Below are positions 43,180-52,900 of a DNA stretch of 64,000 nucleotides, piece by piece. Made by a program: the position numbers and the translations under genes. Location of the stretch: contig NZ_CABPSB010000001.1 of NCBI RefSeq assembly GCF_902459655.1, positions 667,538 through 731,537 on the forward strand, given 5' to 3'. This DNA comes from Pandoraea anhela. Lineage in GTDB: Bacteria; Pseudomonadota; Gammaproteobacteria; Burkholderiales; Burkholderiaceae. Positions within the stretch are counted from its first letter, which is position 1, and every line of letters starts with the position of its first letter. The notes beneath the pieces were generated by a model that was not told the DNA's origin, ran no database searches, and saw only the letters and a list, made by a program, of their open reading frames with translations.

Positions 43180-45702
43180 ATGCACGCAGGCCACGGCACG
43201 GCGATCTTCTTCACGCAACTGCTCCTGCTGGTTCTCGTCGGCCGCTTGCTCGGCGAGTTGATGCAGCGCCTGCGCCAGCCAGCCGTCATGGGCCAGTTGC
43301 TCGCCGGCGTGCTGCTCGGCCCGTCCATCTTCGGCGCACTCCTGCCGGCCTGGCAACACGCCGTTTTCCCCGACACCGAAGCGCAGAAGAAGATGCTCGA
43401 CGCAGTCGCCGAGCTGGGCGTGCTGTTGCTTCTGCTCTCGACCGGACTGGAGACGGATCTGGGTCTGGTGCGCCGGATGAAGCGTATGGCGATCTTCGCC
43501 TCCGCCGGCGGCATGGTCATTCCGTTCGTGTGCGGCTTCGCGCTCGGCTGGCATCTGCCCGACAGCCTGCTGCCGCATCCGGAAGCGCGGCTCGTCACGT
43601 CGCTGTTCCTCGGCACGGCGCTGTCGATTTCGTCGGTCAAGGTCGTGGCGATGGTCATTCGCGAAGTCGACTACCTGCGCCGCAACATCGGTCAGATCAT
43701 CCTCGCGGCCGCCATTCTCGACGACACCACGGGCTGGATCATCATCGCGGTCATCGCGGGGCTTGGAGCCAGCGGTTCGGTCGACCTCGGCCATCTGTCG
43801 ATCAGTCTGGGCGGCACGCTGCTTTTCATCGTGCTTTGCTTCACCGTGGGCAAACGCGCGGTGGCCGTGGCCATTCGCTGGACCAACGATCGCTTCACCG
43901 TCGAGATGCCGGTGCTCAGCGCAATCCTCGTGATCACGTTCGTGCTGGCGCTCGCGACGGACAAGCTCGGCGTGCATACAGCGCTCGGCGCGTTCATGGC
44001 GGGCGTGATGATCGGGCAGTCGCCCATCTTGTCCGAGCAGATCGAAGCGCAGTTGCGCGGGCTGATCGTCGCGCTATTCGCACCGGTGTTCTTCGGCGTG
44101 GCGGGGCTGTCGGTCGATCTGACCATTCTGCTCGACTGGCGCATGCTCGGGCTGGTCGCCGGGCTGATTCTGATCGCGAGCCTCGGCAAGTTTACGGGCT
44201 GCTTCGTCGGCGGACGCCTCGGCGGCATGTCCCGCGCGGAAGCCCTCGCACTCGCCACGGGGATGAATGCCCGTGGCTCGACAGAGATCATCGTGGCGAG
44301 CATCGGTCTGTCGCTCGGCGTGCTGAGCAAGGACCTGTTCACGATGATCGTCATCATGGCGCTCATCACCACGCTCATCATGCCGCCGGTGCTGCGGCGC
44401 GCCCTCGTGCGCATTCCGCTCTCCGACGAAGAGAAAGCGCGTCTCGAGAAGGAGGCCGCCGAGGAGAAAGACTTTCTGCCCAACGTCGAGCGCATCCTCG
44501 CTGCCGTGGATGGCAGCGCCAACGGACGTTTCGCCGCATGGATCGCAGGGTTGACCGCTGGCGTACGCGGCACACTCACTACCGTGCTCGCGCCTGCGCC
44601 TGCGGGCACGCGCGACGCCCGCCCAACGTCACCCCACCACTCGCCGCGCGCCAACGGGAAACCCGCCCGCCATGCCGATGACGGCGATGACCGCAACGGC
44701 GGCGACGGTGATGAAGACGCAGGGCTCGACGCCCACGACATCGCGATCGCCGCGGCCACTCGCGCCATTCCCCGAGCCCCCGGCACGCCGGGGGTCGACG
44801 AGGACAAACCGACCGACATCGCGCGCGAGGCCGCACGTCTGGTGCTGCGCGAGCGTACGGGCAAATCGCCGCAGAAAACGCCCGAACTTCCGCATGGCCC
44901 GGTCAAGGAGGACGACACATCGCCCTCCTACGCCACCGGCAAAGACGTACCGAAGCATGACCCCGTGGGAGAGGCGCACGACGATAAGCGTGTGAGCGAA
45001 GCGACCGACGAAGGCGAATTCGTGGCGAGCGATCCGTCGGACACGGCCCGTGAGCAGGCGGCCGAGCATCCCGATCGAAGTCATGAGGCCGCGCGCATCT
45101 CCGATGAAATCGCCAAGGGTTATGGCTTCGTGATCGCGGGCTTCGACGCCCCCGGTGAAGAATCGGCGTCCGACGTCCCGCCCCTGCCGTTACCGACCGG
45201 CGTACTGCCGCTGACCAAAGCATTCGACGGGGCCATCGCCATCGTGCTCGCGCATGGCGATCACGTGCGCACGCCCGACGCCCCGCTCGACATCCTCGTG
45301 CCGGTCTCGGGCACCGACGACTCACGGCATGCCGCCGAACTGGCGATCACGCTCGCGCGAGCCGCCGACGCTCCCGTCACGGCACTGCACGTCTGCGCAC
45401 GAGTAGCCCCGGGCATGTTGCACCGCCAGTGGCGTGCGCAGGTGCTGCGCCCGGACGCCGCCGAAGCGGCCATGCTGGACAACCTGCGTTCGCTGGCGGA
45501 GCGAAACGGCGTGACGCTGCGCACGCGGTTGCTCGCAGGCGGCGAGATCGACGAGGCGGTGCTGCATCAGATCCATCACGGCAAACACAACCTGCTCGTG
45601 CTCGGCGTGCAACCGCGCTTCGGCGATCGTCTCAACTTCGGCGCCGTGTCGCACCGCCTGCTCGAAGCGCGCCATTGCTCCGTGATCGTGCTGAGCGCGT
45701 GA
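43180..45702 (+). CDS. CPA2-family cation:proton antiporter with universal stress domains
   Basis: An 840-residue fusion. Residues 1 to about 400 form a Na+/H+ exchanger domain of the CPA2 family, with 11-12 helices and conserved LGTALSISSVKVVAMVIREV, AAILDDTTGW (Asp-Asp type motif) and GMNARGSTEIIVASIGLSLG. From about 440, a USP-like start VERILAAVDGSANGRFAAWIAGLTAGV is interrupted by a long charged, disordered stretch (about 480-655, rich in Asp, Glu, His). A complete USP domain follows (about 690-840: PLDILVPVSGTDDSRHAAELAITLARAADAPVTALHV, HHGKHNLLVLGVQPRFGD, HCSVIVLSA). GGGAGG lies ahead of ATG 43180; the upstream open frame is not used. Confidence 0.9.
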   Translation: MHAGHGTAIFFTQLLLLVLVGRLLGELMQRLRQPAVMGQLLAGVLLGPSIFGALLPAWQHAVFPDTEAQKKMLDAVAELGVLLLLLSTGLETDLGLVRRMKRMAIFASAGGMVIPFVCGFALGWHLPDSLLPHPEARLVTSLFLGTALSISSVKVVAMVIREVDYLRRNIGQIILAAAILDDTTGWIIIAVIAGLGASGSVDLGHLSISLGGTLLFIVLCFTVGKRAVAVAIRWTNDRFTVEMPVLSAILVITFVLALATDKLGVHTALGAFMAGVMIGQSPILSEQIEAQLRGLIVALFAPVFFGVAGLSVDLTILLDWRMLGLVAGLILIASLGKFTGCFVGGRLGGMSRAEALALATGMNARGSTEIIVASIGLSLGVLSKDLFTMIVIMALITTLIMPPVLRRALVRIPLSDEEKARLEKEAAEEKDFLPNVERILAAVDGSANGRFAAWIAGLTAGVRGTLTTVLAPAPAGTRDARPTSPHHSPRANGKPARHADDGDDRNGGDGDEDAGLDAHDIAIAAATRAIPRAPGTPGVDEDKPTDIAREAARLVLRERTGKSPQKTPELPHGPVKEDDTSPSYATGKDVPKHDPVGEAHDDKRVSEATDEGEFVASDPSDTAREQAAEHPDRSHEAARISDEIAKGYGFVIAGFDAPGEESASDVPPLPLPTGVLPLTKAFDGAIAIVLAHGDHVRTPDAPLDILVPVSGTDDSRHAAELAITLARAADAPVTALHVCARVAPGMLHRQWRAQVLRPDAAEAAMLDNLRSLAERNGVTLRTRLLAGGEIDEAVLHQIHHGKHNLLVLGVQPRFGDRLNFGAVSHRLLEARHCSVIVLSA

Positions 45703-45717
45703 CCCCGCCGCAGTCGC

Positions 45718-46617
45718 TCAGCTCGCCGACGGCTTGCGCTCGGGCAACGGAATCCACTCCGTCTCGCCGGGCACCTTGCCCATTTCCTGCGCGGTCCAGG
45801 CGGCCTTCGCCTGCTCGATACGCTCGCGACTCGACGACACGAAATTCCAGAAGATGAAGCGATCGCCGTCGAGCGGCGCACCGCCGAGCAACATCAGACG
45901 AGCCGGTTGATCGCCGGCCACGATGCGCACGTCGCCGCCGGGGGCGAGCACCCCCATACGATGCTCGGGCAGCGTCTCGTCGTTGACCGTCACCTCGCCC
46001 TGCACCGTATAGACGGCGCGTTCCGCATACTCCGGCGGCAGCACGAACGCCGCACACGGGGCCATCTCGACCGCGAGATAGAAGATCGGTGAAAACACCT
46101 TCACCGGGGCTGTCTCACCGAACGCCGTGCCCAGAATCAGACGCATGTGGACGCCCGGCAGGAAGATATCGGGCAGCGACGACGCCTCATGATGCGCAAA
46201 CGACGGCGCCGTTTCCTCGTCGGCTTGCGGCAATGCGACCCACGTCTGAATCCCATGGACATCGCCGCCGCGCTCGCGCACGTCGGGTGGGGTGCGCTCC
46301 GAATGGACGATGCCGCGTCCGGCGGTCATCCAGTTCACGGCGCCGGGCGTGATGCGCTGGTCGCTGCCGAGACTGTCACGGTGCCAGATCTGGCCGTCGA
46401 ACAGATATGTGACGGTCGCCAGCCCGATATGCGGATGGGGACGCACATCCAGACCCTGCCCCGGCGCGAGCGTGGCCGGGCCCATGTGGTCGAAGAAGAT
46501 GAACGGCCCGACGGTTTTGAATGGAAGACTCGGCAGGCTGCGCTGCACGGTGAAGGCGCCGATATCGCTCAGATGCGGCTTGAGCACGGCAAGAAAAGGA
46601 CTCGTGGAATCGGTCAT
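45718..46617 (-). CDS. Pirin family protein
   Basis: A 299-residue bicupin of the pirin family. The N-terminal cupin has the iron-binding signature: FIFFDHMGPATLAPGQGLDVRPHPHIGLATVTYLFDGQIWHRDSLG, with two His (HPHIG), then NWMTAGRGIVHSERTP with His and Glu ligands. Bacterial pirins can oxidise quercetin or bind enzyme partners. The C-terminal cupin holds EVTVNDETLPEHRMGVLAPGGDV. AGGAG lies 9 bases before ATG 46617. Two further in-frame Mets upstream lack a site. Confidence 0.92.
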   Translation of the reverse strand: MTDSTSPFLAVLKPHLSDIGAFTVQRSLPSLPFKTVGPFIFFDHMGPATLAPGQGLDVRPHPHIGLATVTYLFDGQIWHRDSLGSDQRITPGAVNWMTAGRGIVHSERTPPDVRERGGDVHGIQTWVALPQADEETAPSFAHHEASSLPDIFLPGVHMRLILGTAFGETAPVKVFSPIFYLAVEMAPCAAFVLPPEYAERAVYTVQGEVTVNDETLPEHRMGVLAPGGDVRIVAGDQPARLMLLGGAPLDGDRFIFWNFVSSSRERIEQAKAAWTAQEMGKVPGETEWIPLPERKPSAS

Positions 46618-46780
46618 GGCGCGGTTCTCCTGCGGGGCTGTGTTCATATGGGGCTTGCCGGCCGATTGTAGAGGACATTCCCCGCGCGCTCCATGACACC
46701 TGAGCATGATTGCCGTCACGCGCAACGAGCCGGAAATCCGGAAATGCGCGGCGTGACGCGTGCCTGGTCGATATCGCTCC

Positions 46781-46786
46781 TATAAT
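46781..46786 (+). promoter_or_regulatory. Possible -10 element for greB
   Basis: TATAAT lies 49 bases before the greB start. No good -35 is seen 16-18 bases ahead, so this is only a half match. Confidence 0.35.
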
Positions 46787-46834
46787 GCAAGGATTGTGTA
46801 ACGCATCCGGCGCGCGCGACGCGTGCCTCGACTT

Positions 46835-47395
46835 ATGAACAAGGCCTTCGTCAAGGAAGATAACGGCGACGACGATGACGATCTCGACGCCGGCGCCCCG
46901 GAGATTCCGGCGGGCACCAAGAACTACATCACGCCCGCGGGCTATCGCCGCCTGAAGGACGAACTGCTCGATCTCATCGACAATCAGCGTCCCGAGGTGG
47001 TGAAAATCGTGTCGTGGGCGGCGTCCAACGGCGACCGCTCGGAGAACGGCGACTACATCTACGGCAAGCGGCGTCTGCGCGAGATCGATCGTCGCATCCG
47101 CTTCCTGACGCGACGACTGGACAACGCCGAAGTGGTCGACACGCGTCGTCAGGAAAACGTCGATCAGGTGTTCTTCGGGGCAGAAGTGACGTATGCGGAT
47201 GGCAAGGGCGATGAGCATACGATCATGATCGTCGGCATCGACGAGGTCGATCTCGACCGTGGCCACGTGAGTTGGATCTCGCCCATCGCCCGCGCCATCA
47301 CCAAGTCGAAGATCGGCGACACCGTGCCGTTGCGCACGCCGGCCGGGCTCGACCAGATCGAGATTCTGGACGTGCGCTATCCGCCGTCGGAGTGA
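46835..47395 (+). CDS. greB: Transcription elongation factor GreB
   Basis: A 186-residue Gre factor that rescues backtracked RNA polymerase by stimulating transcript cleavage. After an acidic N-terminus (EDNGDDDDDLDAG) the coiled coil begins NYITPAGYRRLKDELLDL, with the tip acidic pair in NGDRSENGDYIYGKRRLREIDRRIRFL. The C-terminal FKBP-like domain ends PLRTPAGLDQIEILDVRYP. The motif S-E-N-G-D-Y-I-Y-G-K-R is GreB-like. The ATG at 46835 is preferred; a GTG at 46823 would add four residues. A bidirectional terminator separates it from spoT. Confidence 0.95.
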   Translation: MNKAFVKEDNGDDDDDLDAGAPEIPAGTKNYITPAGYRRLKDELLDLIDNQRPEVVKIVSWAASNGDRSENGDYIYGKRRLREIDRRIRFLTRRLDNAEVVDTRRQENVDQVFFGAEVTYADGKGDEHTIMIVGIDEVDLDRGHVSWISPIARAITKSKIGDTVPLRTPAGLDQIEILDVRYPPSE

Positions 47396-47460
47396 ACCGG
47401 CGTCTGCCGGCGAAAACCGCGTCGTCCCGGCATCTCGCGTCTCCCACGTAGCGCGCCAAC

Positions 47461-47491
47461 GCAAAACGCCTCCCGGGGGGAGGCGTTTTGC
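47461..47491. terminator. Bidirectional terminator between greB and spoT
   Basis: A perfect 14-bp stem GCAAAACGCCTCCC (47461-47474) with GGGAGGCGTTTTGC (47478-47491) and a GGG loop. The flanking AAAA and TTTT give a U-tract on both strands, as expected between convergent greB and spoT. Confidence 0.92.
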
Positions 47492-47510
47492 TTCACCGTC
47501 GGCACGACAA

Positions 47511-49931
47511 TCAGTAGTTGCCGCGCTCGCGCGCGATACGCATCGCGTGATTGGCGTGAATCTCGTCCTGATGCCGTTCGCTCGGGCGCTCACGCGCCAC
47601 GCGCATCACGTCGGGATTCACACGAATACGGCGCATCACGTTGGCGAGATGCACGCGGTCGCTTACCTGAATGAGAAAGCGCAGCGTGGCGGATTCGTCC
47701 GGCACCACTTCGTCCATGCCGATGTGCACGATGTTCGCGTCCGACGCGGTGATATCCGCCGCCACGCGCGAGAACACGCCACGGTTGTGATGCACGAGCA
47801 CCTTGATTCCGACGTCGAACAGACGGCCCGGTTGCGGCGCCCATGCCACATCGATCCAGCGCGTCGGGTCCTTGCGATGGATACGGCGCGCGACCGGGCA
47901 ATCCGTCGTATGGATCGCCATGCCCAGCCCGATGCCGATGTACCCCATGATCGCGTCGCCCGGAATCGGACGGCAGCACGCCGAGAACTGTACCGACATG
48001 CCCTCGGTGCCGGTGATGAGCACCGGCGGCCCGACATTCTCGTCGCCGGACCGCGGGGAATCGGGATCGTCGGGGCTGTCGTCGTTCTCGCCTTCCTTGC
48101 CCGACGAGAGCACCGCCAGGCGCTTGGCCATGACCGCCGCCACGCGACGTCCCAGACCGATGTCCGCGAAGATGTCCTGACGGTCCTTGTTGCCCGTCCA
48201 CTGAGCGAGCTTGTCCCAAGTCTCCGGCGAAATCTCGCTCATCGTCAGGCCGTAGCCCTTGAGCGCCTGTTCGACCAGACGCTCGCCAAGCTGCACCGAC
48301 TCGGCAAACCGCATCGTCTTGAGGTAATGCCGGATGGCCGAACGCGCCTTGCCCGTGCGCACGAAGCCGAGCCACACGGGGTTCGGCTTCGAATACGGTG
48401 CGGTAATGACTTCCACGATATCGCCGTTCTTCAGTTCGGTGCGAAGCGGCAGCAACTCGTTGTTGATCTTCACGGCCACGCACTGGTTGCCCAGATCGCT
48501 GTGGACGGAATAGGCGAAATCGAGCGCCGTCGCGCCGCGCGGCAGCGCCATGATGCGCGCTTTGGGCGTGAAGACGTAGACGGCGTCGGGGAACAGGTCG
48601 ATTTTGACGTGTTCGAGGAATTCCGTGGAGTCGCCGGTCTCGCTCTGAATGTCGAGCAACGATTGCAGCCATTGATGCGCGTGCTTCTGCACGTCATTCA
48701 TGTCCGCGCCGCCGTTCTTGTACAGCCAGTGCGCCGCCACGCCCGCTTCCGCGATTTCATGCATGCGGCGCGTGCGAATCTGGAATTCGATCGGCGCGCC
48801 GAAAGGGCCCACGAGCGTCGTGTGCAACGACTGATAGCCGTTGACCTTGGGGATCGCGATATAGTCCTTGAACTTGCCGGGCACCGGCTTATAGAGCGCG
48901 TGAAGCACGCCGAGCGCCAGATAACACTGTGCGTTCGACTCGACGACGACACGGAAGCCGTACACGTCCAGCACTTGCGAGAACGACAACTGCTTTTCCT
49001 GCATCTTTGTGTAGATGCTGAAAAGCGTCTTCTCGCGGCCGAAGACGTCGGCACTGACTTCGCCCTCCTTGAGCGCTTTCTCCACGGCGTCGAGAATCTT
49101 GCCGACCACTTCGCGCCGGTTGCCTCGCGCGGCCTTCACGGCCTTGTCGAGCACGGCGTAGCGACGCGGGTGGTAATTCGCGAAACTCAGATCCTGAAGC
49201 TCGCGATAGGTGTTGTTCAGACCGAGGCGGTGCGCGATGGGCGCGTAGATGTCGAGCGTTTCGCGCGCGACACGGCGCTGCTTCTCCGTCGACGTGACAC
49301 CCAGCGTGCGCATGTTGTGCAGACGGTCTGCGAGCTTGACGAGAATGACGCGCACATCGCGCGCCATCGCCAGCAGCATTTTGCGAAAGCTCTCGGCTTG
49401 CGCTTCTTCCCGGCTGCGAAACTCCATCTTGTCGAGTTTCGACAGACCGTCGACCAGTTCCGCGACCTTCGGCCCGAATCGCTCGGCGAGTTCGGCCTTG
49501 GTCACGCCCTGGTCTTCCATCACGTCGTGCAACAGGGCGGCCATGATCGACTGCGCGTCGAGCTTCCACTCGGCACAGATCTCGGCAACGGCGACGGGAT
49601 GGGTAATGTAGGGTTGTCCGCTCTGACGATATTGCCCGAGGTGGGCTTCGTCGCTGAACTGGAAGGCTTCCTTGATCTGCGCGAGGTCGCTTTCCTTGAG
49701 GTATTCCCCAAGCATGCCCTTGAGACGGGCAATCGAGACGACCTCGTGCTTGCGCGGCTGCTCGGGCGTTGCCGTCGGACCGAAGAGGTGCCGATAGGAC
49801 TGCTCGAGCAGCGCGTCGATGTACTGTCGCGTGGCGCTTTCGCCCTTTTTCTTCTTGCGCTCGGGCTTGGGCTCCCCCGCTTTGGGTTCATCCGCAGCGA
49901 TGGACGCGGCCGGTGATTTCGCGTGACTCAT
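47511..49931 (-). CDS. spoT: Bifunctional (p)ppGpp synthetase/hydrolase
   Basis: An 806-residue RelA/SpoT homolog. The N-terminal HD hydrolase domain is intact (YITHPVAVAEICAEWKLDAQSIMAALLHDVMEDQG, with H and HD ligands at about 107-134), followed by VKLADRLHNMRTLG. The synthetase domain carries YGFRVVVESNAQCYLALGVLHALYKPVPGKFKDYIAIPKVNGYQSLHTTLVG, including G-Y-Q-S-L-H. TGS (VFTPKARIMALPRGATALDFAYSVH), a helical/zinc-finger region and C-terminal ACT domain (about 725-800) follow. An N-terminal charged extension (PERKKKKGESATR) is seen. Both activities are likely retained. Gene order rpoZ-spoT is standard. Confidence 0.95.
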   Translation of the reverse strand: MSHAKSPAASIAADEPKAGEPKPERKKKKGESATRQYIDALLEQSYRHLFGPTATPEQPRKHEVVSIARLKGMLGEYLKESDLAQIKEAFQFSDEAHLGQYRQSGQPYITHPVAVAEICAEWKLDAQSIMAALLHDVMEDQGVTKAELAERFGPKVAELVDGLSKLDKMEFRSREEAQAESFRKMLLAMARDVRVILVKLADRLHNMRTLGVTSTEKQRRVARETLDIYAPIAHRLGLNNTYRELQDLSFANYHPRRYAVLDKAVKAARGNRREVVGKILDAVEKALKEGEVSADVFGREKTLFSIYTKMQEKQLSFSQVLDVYGFRVVVESNAQCYLALGVLHALYKPVPGKFKDYIAIPKVNGYQSLHTTLVGPFGAPIEFQIRTRRMHEIAEAGVAAHWLYKNGGADMNDVQKHAHQWLQSLLDIQSETGDSTEFLEHVKIDLFPDAVYVFTPKARIMALPRGATALDFAYSVHSDLGNQCVAVKINNELLPLRTELKNGDIVEVITAPYSKPNPVWLGFVRTGKARSAIRHYLKTMRFAESVQLGERLVEQALKGYGLTMSEISPETWDKLAQWTGNKDRQDIFADIGLGRRVAAVMAKRLAVLSSGKEGENDDSPDDPDSPRSGDENVGPPVLITGTEGMSVQFSACCRPIPGDAIMGYIGIGLGMAIHTTDCPVARRIHRKDPTRWIDVAWAPQPGRLFDVGIKVLVHHNRGVFSRVAADITASDANIVHIGMDEVVPDESATLRFLIQVSDRVHLANVMRRIRVNPDVMRVARERPSERHQDEIHANHAMRIARERGNY

Positions 49932-49991
49932 ACGTGTACCTGCATCGTCGAGCGGCCCGGAACGTCACATCGCATCAGTGCAGTCTCCCGA

Positions 49992-50198
49992 TCAGAGCGG
50001 CACTTTCTTGAGCATCTCGATGCCGACCTGGCCCGCAGCGATTTCGCGCAGCGCAACGACAGTCGGCTTGTCCTTGTTGTTTTCGAGCTTCGGCGTATGA
50101 CCTTGCGCCAGTTGGCGGGCGCGGTAGGTCGCGGCGAGTGCGAGCTCGAAGCGATTCGGAATTTGTTTCAGGCAGTCTTCAACGGTAATTCGGGCCAT
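49992..50198 (-). CDS. rpoZ: RNA polymerase omega subunit
   Basis: A 68-residue omega subunit, which helps assemble the beta' subunit and affects ppGpp response. The sequence [33 protein letters not shown] is the standard opening and ends in [15 protein letters not shown]. The ATG at 50198 is the family start; a 6-residue upstream extension in the open frame is not conserved. AAGGAA precedes. It is 60 bp ahead of spoT and 98 bp after gmk in transcription order. Confidence 0.97.
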   Translation of the reverse strand: MARITVEDCLKQIPNRFELALAATYRARQLAQGHTPKLENNKDKPTVVALREIAAGQVGIEMLKKVPL

Positions 50199-50296
50199 AA
50201 GGAGGTTCCTTCTCAATATAAGGCGTATTCTATCGCAGCCGACGCCTACACGCGCAAAACGCGCGCGCTGCGCGAAGGCGGCTCGTACTACTGGCG

Positions 50297-50974
50297 TTAC
50301 TGATGTTCGTTCGGCGCGTGGATGTCCAGATCCGTGAACAACGTCTTGTGTCGGGCGTACTGCGACGCGAAGCGCAGACGCACCGCCGTAAAGACCGATT
50401 GCAGCTGGTCGAGCGCGCGCTGGAACTGGTCGTTGATGATGATGAAATCCGCTTCCGGCGCATGGGCGATTTCACCGCCCGCCGCGAGCAGACGTCGCGC
50501 AATTACGTTCGGCTCGTCGGTGCCGCGCTTCTTCAGACGTTCTTCGAGCGCCTCGATGGACGGCGGCAGAATAAAGATGCCGACCGCATTCGAAAATCGC
50601 TTACGCACCTGCTGCGCGCCCTGCCAGTCGATTTCCAGCAACACGTCGCGCCCTTCGCGCATCTGGTCTTCGATCCATACGCGCGAAGTGCCGTAATAGT
50701 TGCCGTGCACTTCGGCGCTTTCCAGAAACTCGCCGCGCTTGCGACGCTCCAGAAACTGCTCGACCGAGACGAAGTTGTAGTGCACACCCTCTTCCTCGTT
50801 GGGACGCGGTGCGCGCGTGGTGCTCGAGATCGACAGACGGATCTCGCTATCCTGCGCGAGCAATGCGTTGACGAGCGTAGACTTGCCCGCGCCCGAGGGG
50901 GCGACCACCATGAACAGATTGCCGGGATATTCGGCGTGCAATGGGGTATGCGGGGCTTGAGATTGCGAGGACAT
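50297..50974 (-). CDS. gmk: Guanylate kinase
   Basis: A 225-residue cytoplasmic kinase that converts GMP to GDP with ATP. A 15-residue extension precedes the P-loop [21 protein letters not shown] (residues 19-39). The GMP-binding part [51 protein letters not shown] follows (residues 49-97). [15 protein letters not shown] and [19 protein letters not shown] carry the core and lid. It lies 5 bp after yicC, so yicC-gmk-rpoZ-spoT is one probable transcript. Confidence 0.97.
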   Translation of the reverse strand: MSSQSQAPHTPLHAEYPGNLFMVVAPSGAGKSTLVNALLAQDSEIRLSISSTTRAPRPNEEEGVHYNFVSVEQFLERRKRGEFLESAEVHGNYYGTSRVWIEDQMREGRDVLLEIDWQGAQQVRKRFSNAVGIFILPPSIEALEERLKKRGTDEPNVIARRLLAAGGEIAHAPEADFIIINDQFQRALDQLQSVFTAVRLRFASQYARHKTLFTDLDIHAPNEHQ

Positions 50975-50979
50975 ACGAC

Positions 50980-51909
50980 TTACTCCAGGTTCTGCACTTG
51001 CTCGCGCATCTGCTCGATGTAGAGCTTGAGCTCCATCGAGGCATCGGCGAGTTCCTTCGAGGCCGCCTTCGAGCCGAGCGTATTCGCTTCGCGATTGAGC
51101 TCCTGCATCATGAAGTCGAGCCGTTTGCCGACCAACCCTCCCTTGTCGAGGATGTGGCGGGTTTCCTTCAGGTGGGCGTCGAGTCGCGTAAGTTCTTCCG
51201 CGACATCGATACGCACGCCGTACATCGTCACTTCCTGACGAATGCGCTCTGCGATTTCTTCCTTGCCCGGTGCGGCCGAGCCTTCCGGCACGACGATGCC
51301 CAGGGCTTCCTGGAGCCGATCGACGATCTTCTGCTGATGACGCGAGATCAGTTCGGGCACGAGCGGTTGCAGGCCCGTGAGGATCGTCTCCATCTTTTCG
51401 ATGCGCTCGATCAGGCTCGCCTTGAGTTGCGTGCCCTCGCGCTTGCGCACGTCCACGAGATCGCCGATGGCCGCCCGGCCTGCGTCGATCACAGCATCAC
51501 GCAGCGCTTCGGCCGTCACCGACTCCTCGCCGAGCACGCCCGGCCAGCGCAGGATTTCGCCGGTGCGCATGCGCTCGGCGTCCGGGAAGAGCGTGAGCAC
51601 CTGCTGTTCGAGATCGGCGAGTTGTTTGACGGCATCGAGATTGAGCGCGCCGTTCGTGCCGTTCTCGGGACGCTGCACGTTGATGCGGATATCGACCTTG
51701 CCGCGCGAGAGTTTGGCGGTGAGCGCTTCGCGCAGCACCGGTTCGCACGCACGCGCTTCTTCGGGCATGCGGAATGCCAAATCGAGGAAGCGCGAATTGA
51801 CCGTGCGCAACTCGACCGACACGCTCGCGCCTGCGGCTCCATCGGCATGCGCAATGTCGCGCGTGACGCTGGCGTAGCCGGTCATACTGAAGATATTGTT
51901 GTCTTTCAT
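50980..51909 (-). CDS. yicC: YicC/YloC family endoribonuclease
   Basis: A 309-residue protein with the YicC N-terminal domain, starting [19 protein letters not shown] and continuing [50 protein letters not shown]. The C-terminal DUF1732 domain reads [67 protein letters not shown], highly typical. E. coli YicC destabilises RyhB by endonuclease activity; this protein is of normal length. The ATG at 51909 fits the family; the longer open frame to 52167 covers 12-bp repeats and is not coding. Confidence 0.94.
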   Translation of the reverse strand: MKDNNIFSMTGYASVTRDIAHADGAAGASVSVELRTVNSRFLDLAFRMPEEARACEPVLREALTAKLSRGKVDIRINVQRPENGTNGALNLDAVKQLADLEQQVLTLFPDAERMRTGEILRWPGVLGEESVTAEALRDAVIDAGRAAIGDLVDVRKREGTQLKASLIERIEKMETILTGLQPLVPELISRHQQKIVDRLQEALGIVVPEGSAAPGKEEIAERIRQEVTMYGVRIDVAEELTRLDAHLKETRHILDKGGLVGKRLDFMMQELNREANTLGSKAASKELADASMELKLYIEQMREQVQNLE

Positions 51910-52021
51910 CGGGGTGACCGGCGCCACAGCGCCGTGACTGATTTTCGGCGGGGCGATGGAGCAACCGGTTTCGCATGCAATGGATGAAACGCGATTATCG
52001 CATTTTCCGGCCCAAGACTCC

Positions 52022-52081
52022 GGATTCGGCTTCGGATTCGGCTCAAGATTCGGCGCTCGATCCGGCGCCCGAATCGGCAGG
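52022..52081. repeat. 12-bp tandem repeats between yicC and rph
   Basis: Five 12-bp units, GGATTCGGCTTC, GGATTCGGCTCA, AGATTCGGCGCT, CGATCCGGCGCC, CGAATCGGCAGG, drifting along the array. They lie in the divergent 260-bp gap between yicC and rph, the only place for both promoters. Confidence 0.85.
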
Positions 52082-52169
52082 CGGCAATGCAGTGCACCGG
52101 CAAGCCGACGGCGTTTAGCGATACCATTCGGGTGTTGCCGCATAAATTCACCTCGCAGGACATTCACTC

Positions 52170-52898
52170 ATGACACAAATCACCCGCCCGGACGGCCGTG
52201 CGCAAGAAGCATTGCGCCCCGTGCGCATCACCCGCCAATACACCCGCTACGCCGAAGGTTCGGTGTTGATCGAATGTGGCGAGACGAAGGTCATCTGCAC
52301 TGCCAGCGTCGAAGAGAAAGTGCCGGGTTTCCTGCGCGATTCAGGTCAGGGCTGGCTGACGGCCGAGTACGGCATGTTGCCGCGCGCCACGCACACCCGG
52401 GGCGATCGCGAAGCCGCACGCGGCAAGCAGAGCGGACGTACGCAGGAAATCCAGCGTCTGATCGGCCGCTCGCTGCGCGCCGTGTTCGACCTTGAAAAGT
52501 TCGGCCCACGCACGATTCAGATCGACTGCGACGTCATTCAGGCCGACGGTGGCACGCGCTGCGCGTCGATCACCGGTGCGTTCGTCGCCGCGCACGACGC
52601 CGTCTCGAAGCTCATCGCCGACGGCAAGCTCGAAACATCGCCTATCCGTGCGCACGTCGCAGCCGTCTCCGTCGGCTTGTACCGGGGGCAGCCGGTGCTT
52701 GATCTGAACTACGCCGAAGACTCGGCGTGCGACACGGACATGAACGTCATCATGACGAGCGAAGGCGGTTTCGTCGAAATTCAGGGGACTGCCGAGGGCG
52801 AACCCTTCTCGCGCGCGCAGAGCAATGTGCTGCTCGACCTGGCGGACGCCGGCATCCGCCAGTTGATCGACGCGCAAAAGCGCGCGCTGGGGGTTTGA
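52170..52898 (+). CDS. rph: Ribonuclease PH
   Basis: A 242-residue phosphorolytic exoribonuclease that trims tRNA 3' ends. It starts with [72 protein letters not shown], holding the family's substrate Arg and R-A-T-x-x-R motif. [26 protein letters not shown] and [39 protein letters not shown] (with metal-site Asp) follow. Full length. Its stop lies two bases before the rdgB start. Confidence 0.98.
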   Translation: MTQITRPDGRAQEALRPVRITRQYTRYAEGSVLIECGETKVICTASVEEKVPGFLRDSGQGWLTAEYGMLPRATHTRGDREAARGKQSGRTQEIQRLIGRSLRAVFDLEKFGPRTIQIDCDVIQADGGTRCASITGAFVAAHDAVSKLIADGKLETSPIRAHVAAVSVGLYRGQPVLDLNYAEDSACDTDMNVIMTSEGGFVEIQGTAEGEPFSRAQSNVLLDLADAGIRQLIDAQKRALGV

Positions 52899-52900
52899 CG

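Noticed and set aside
47547-49916. 789-codon plus-strand frame opposite spoT
   Set aside because: Antisense shadow of spoT; long only because stop codons are rare in the complement of GC-rich codons.
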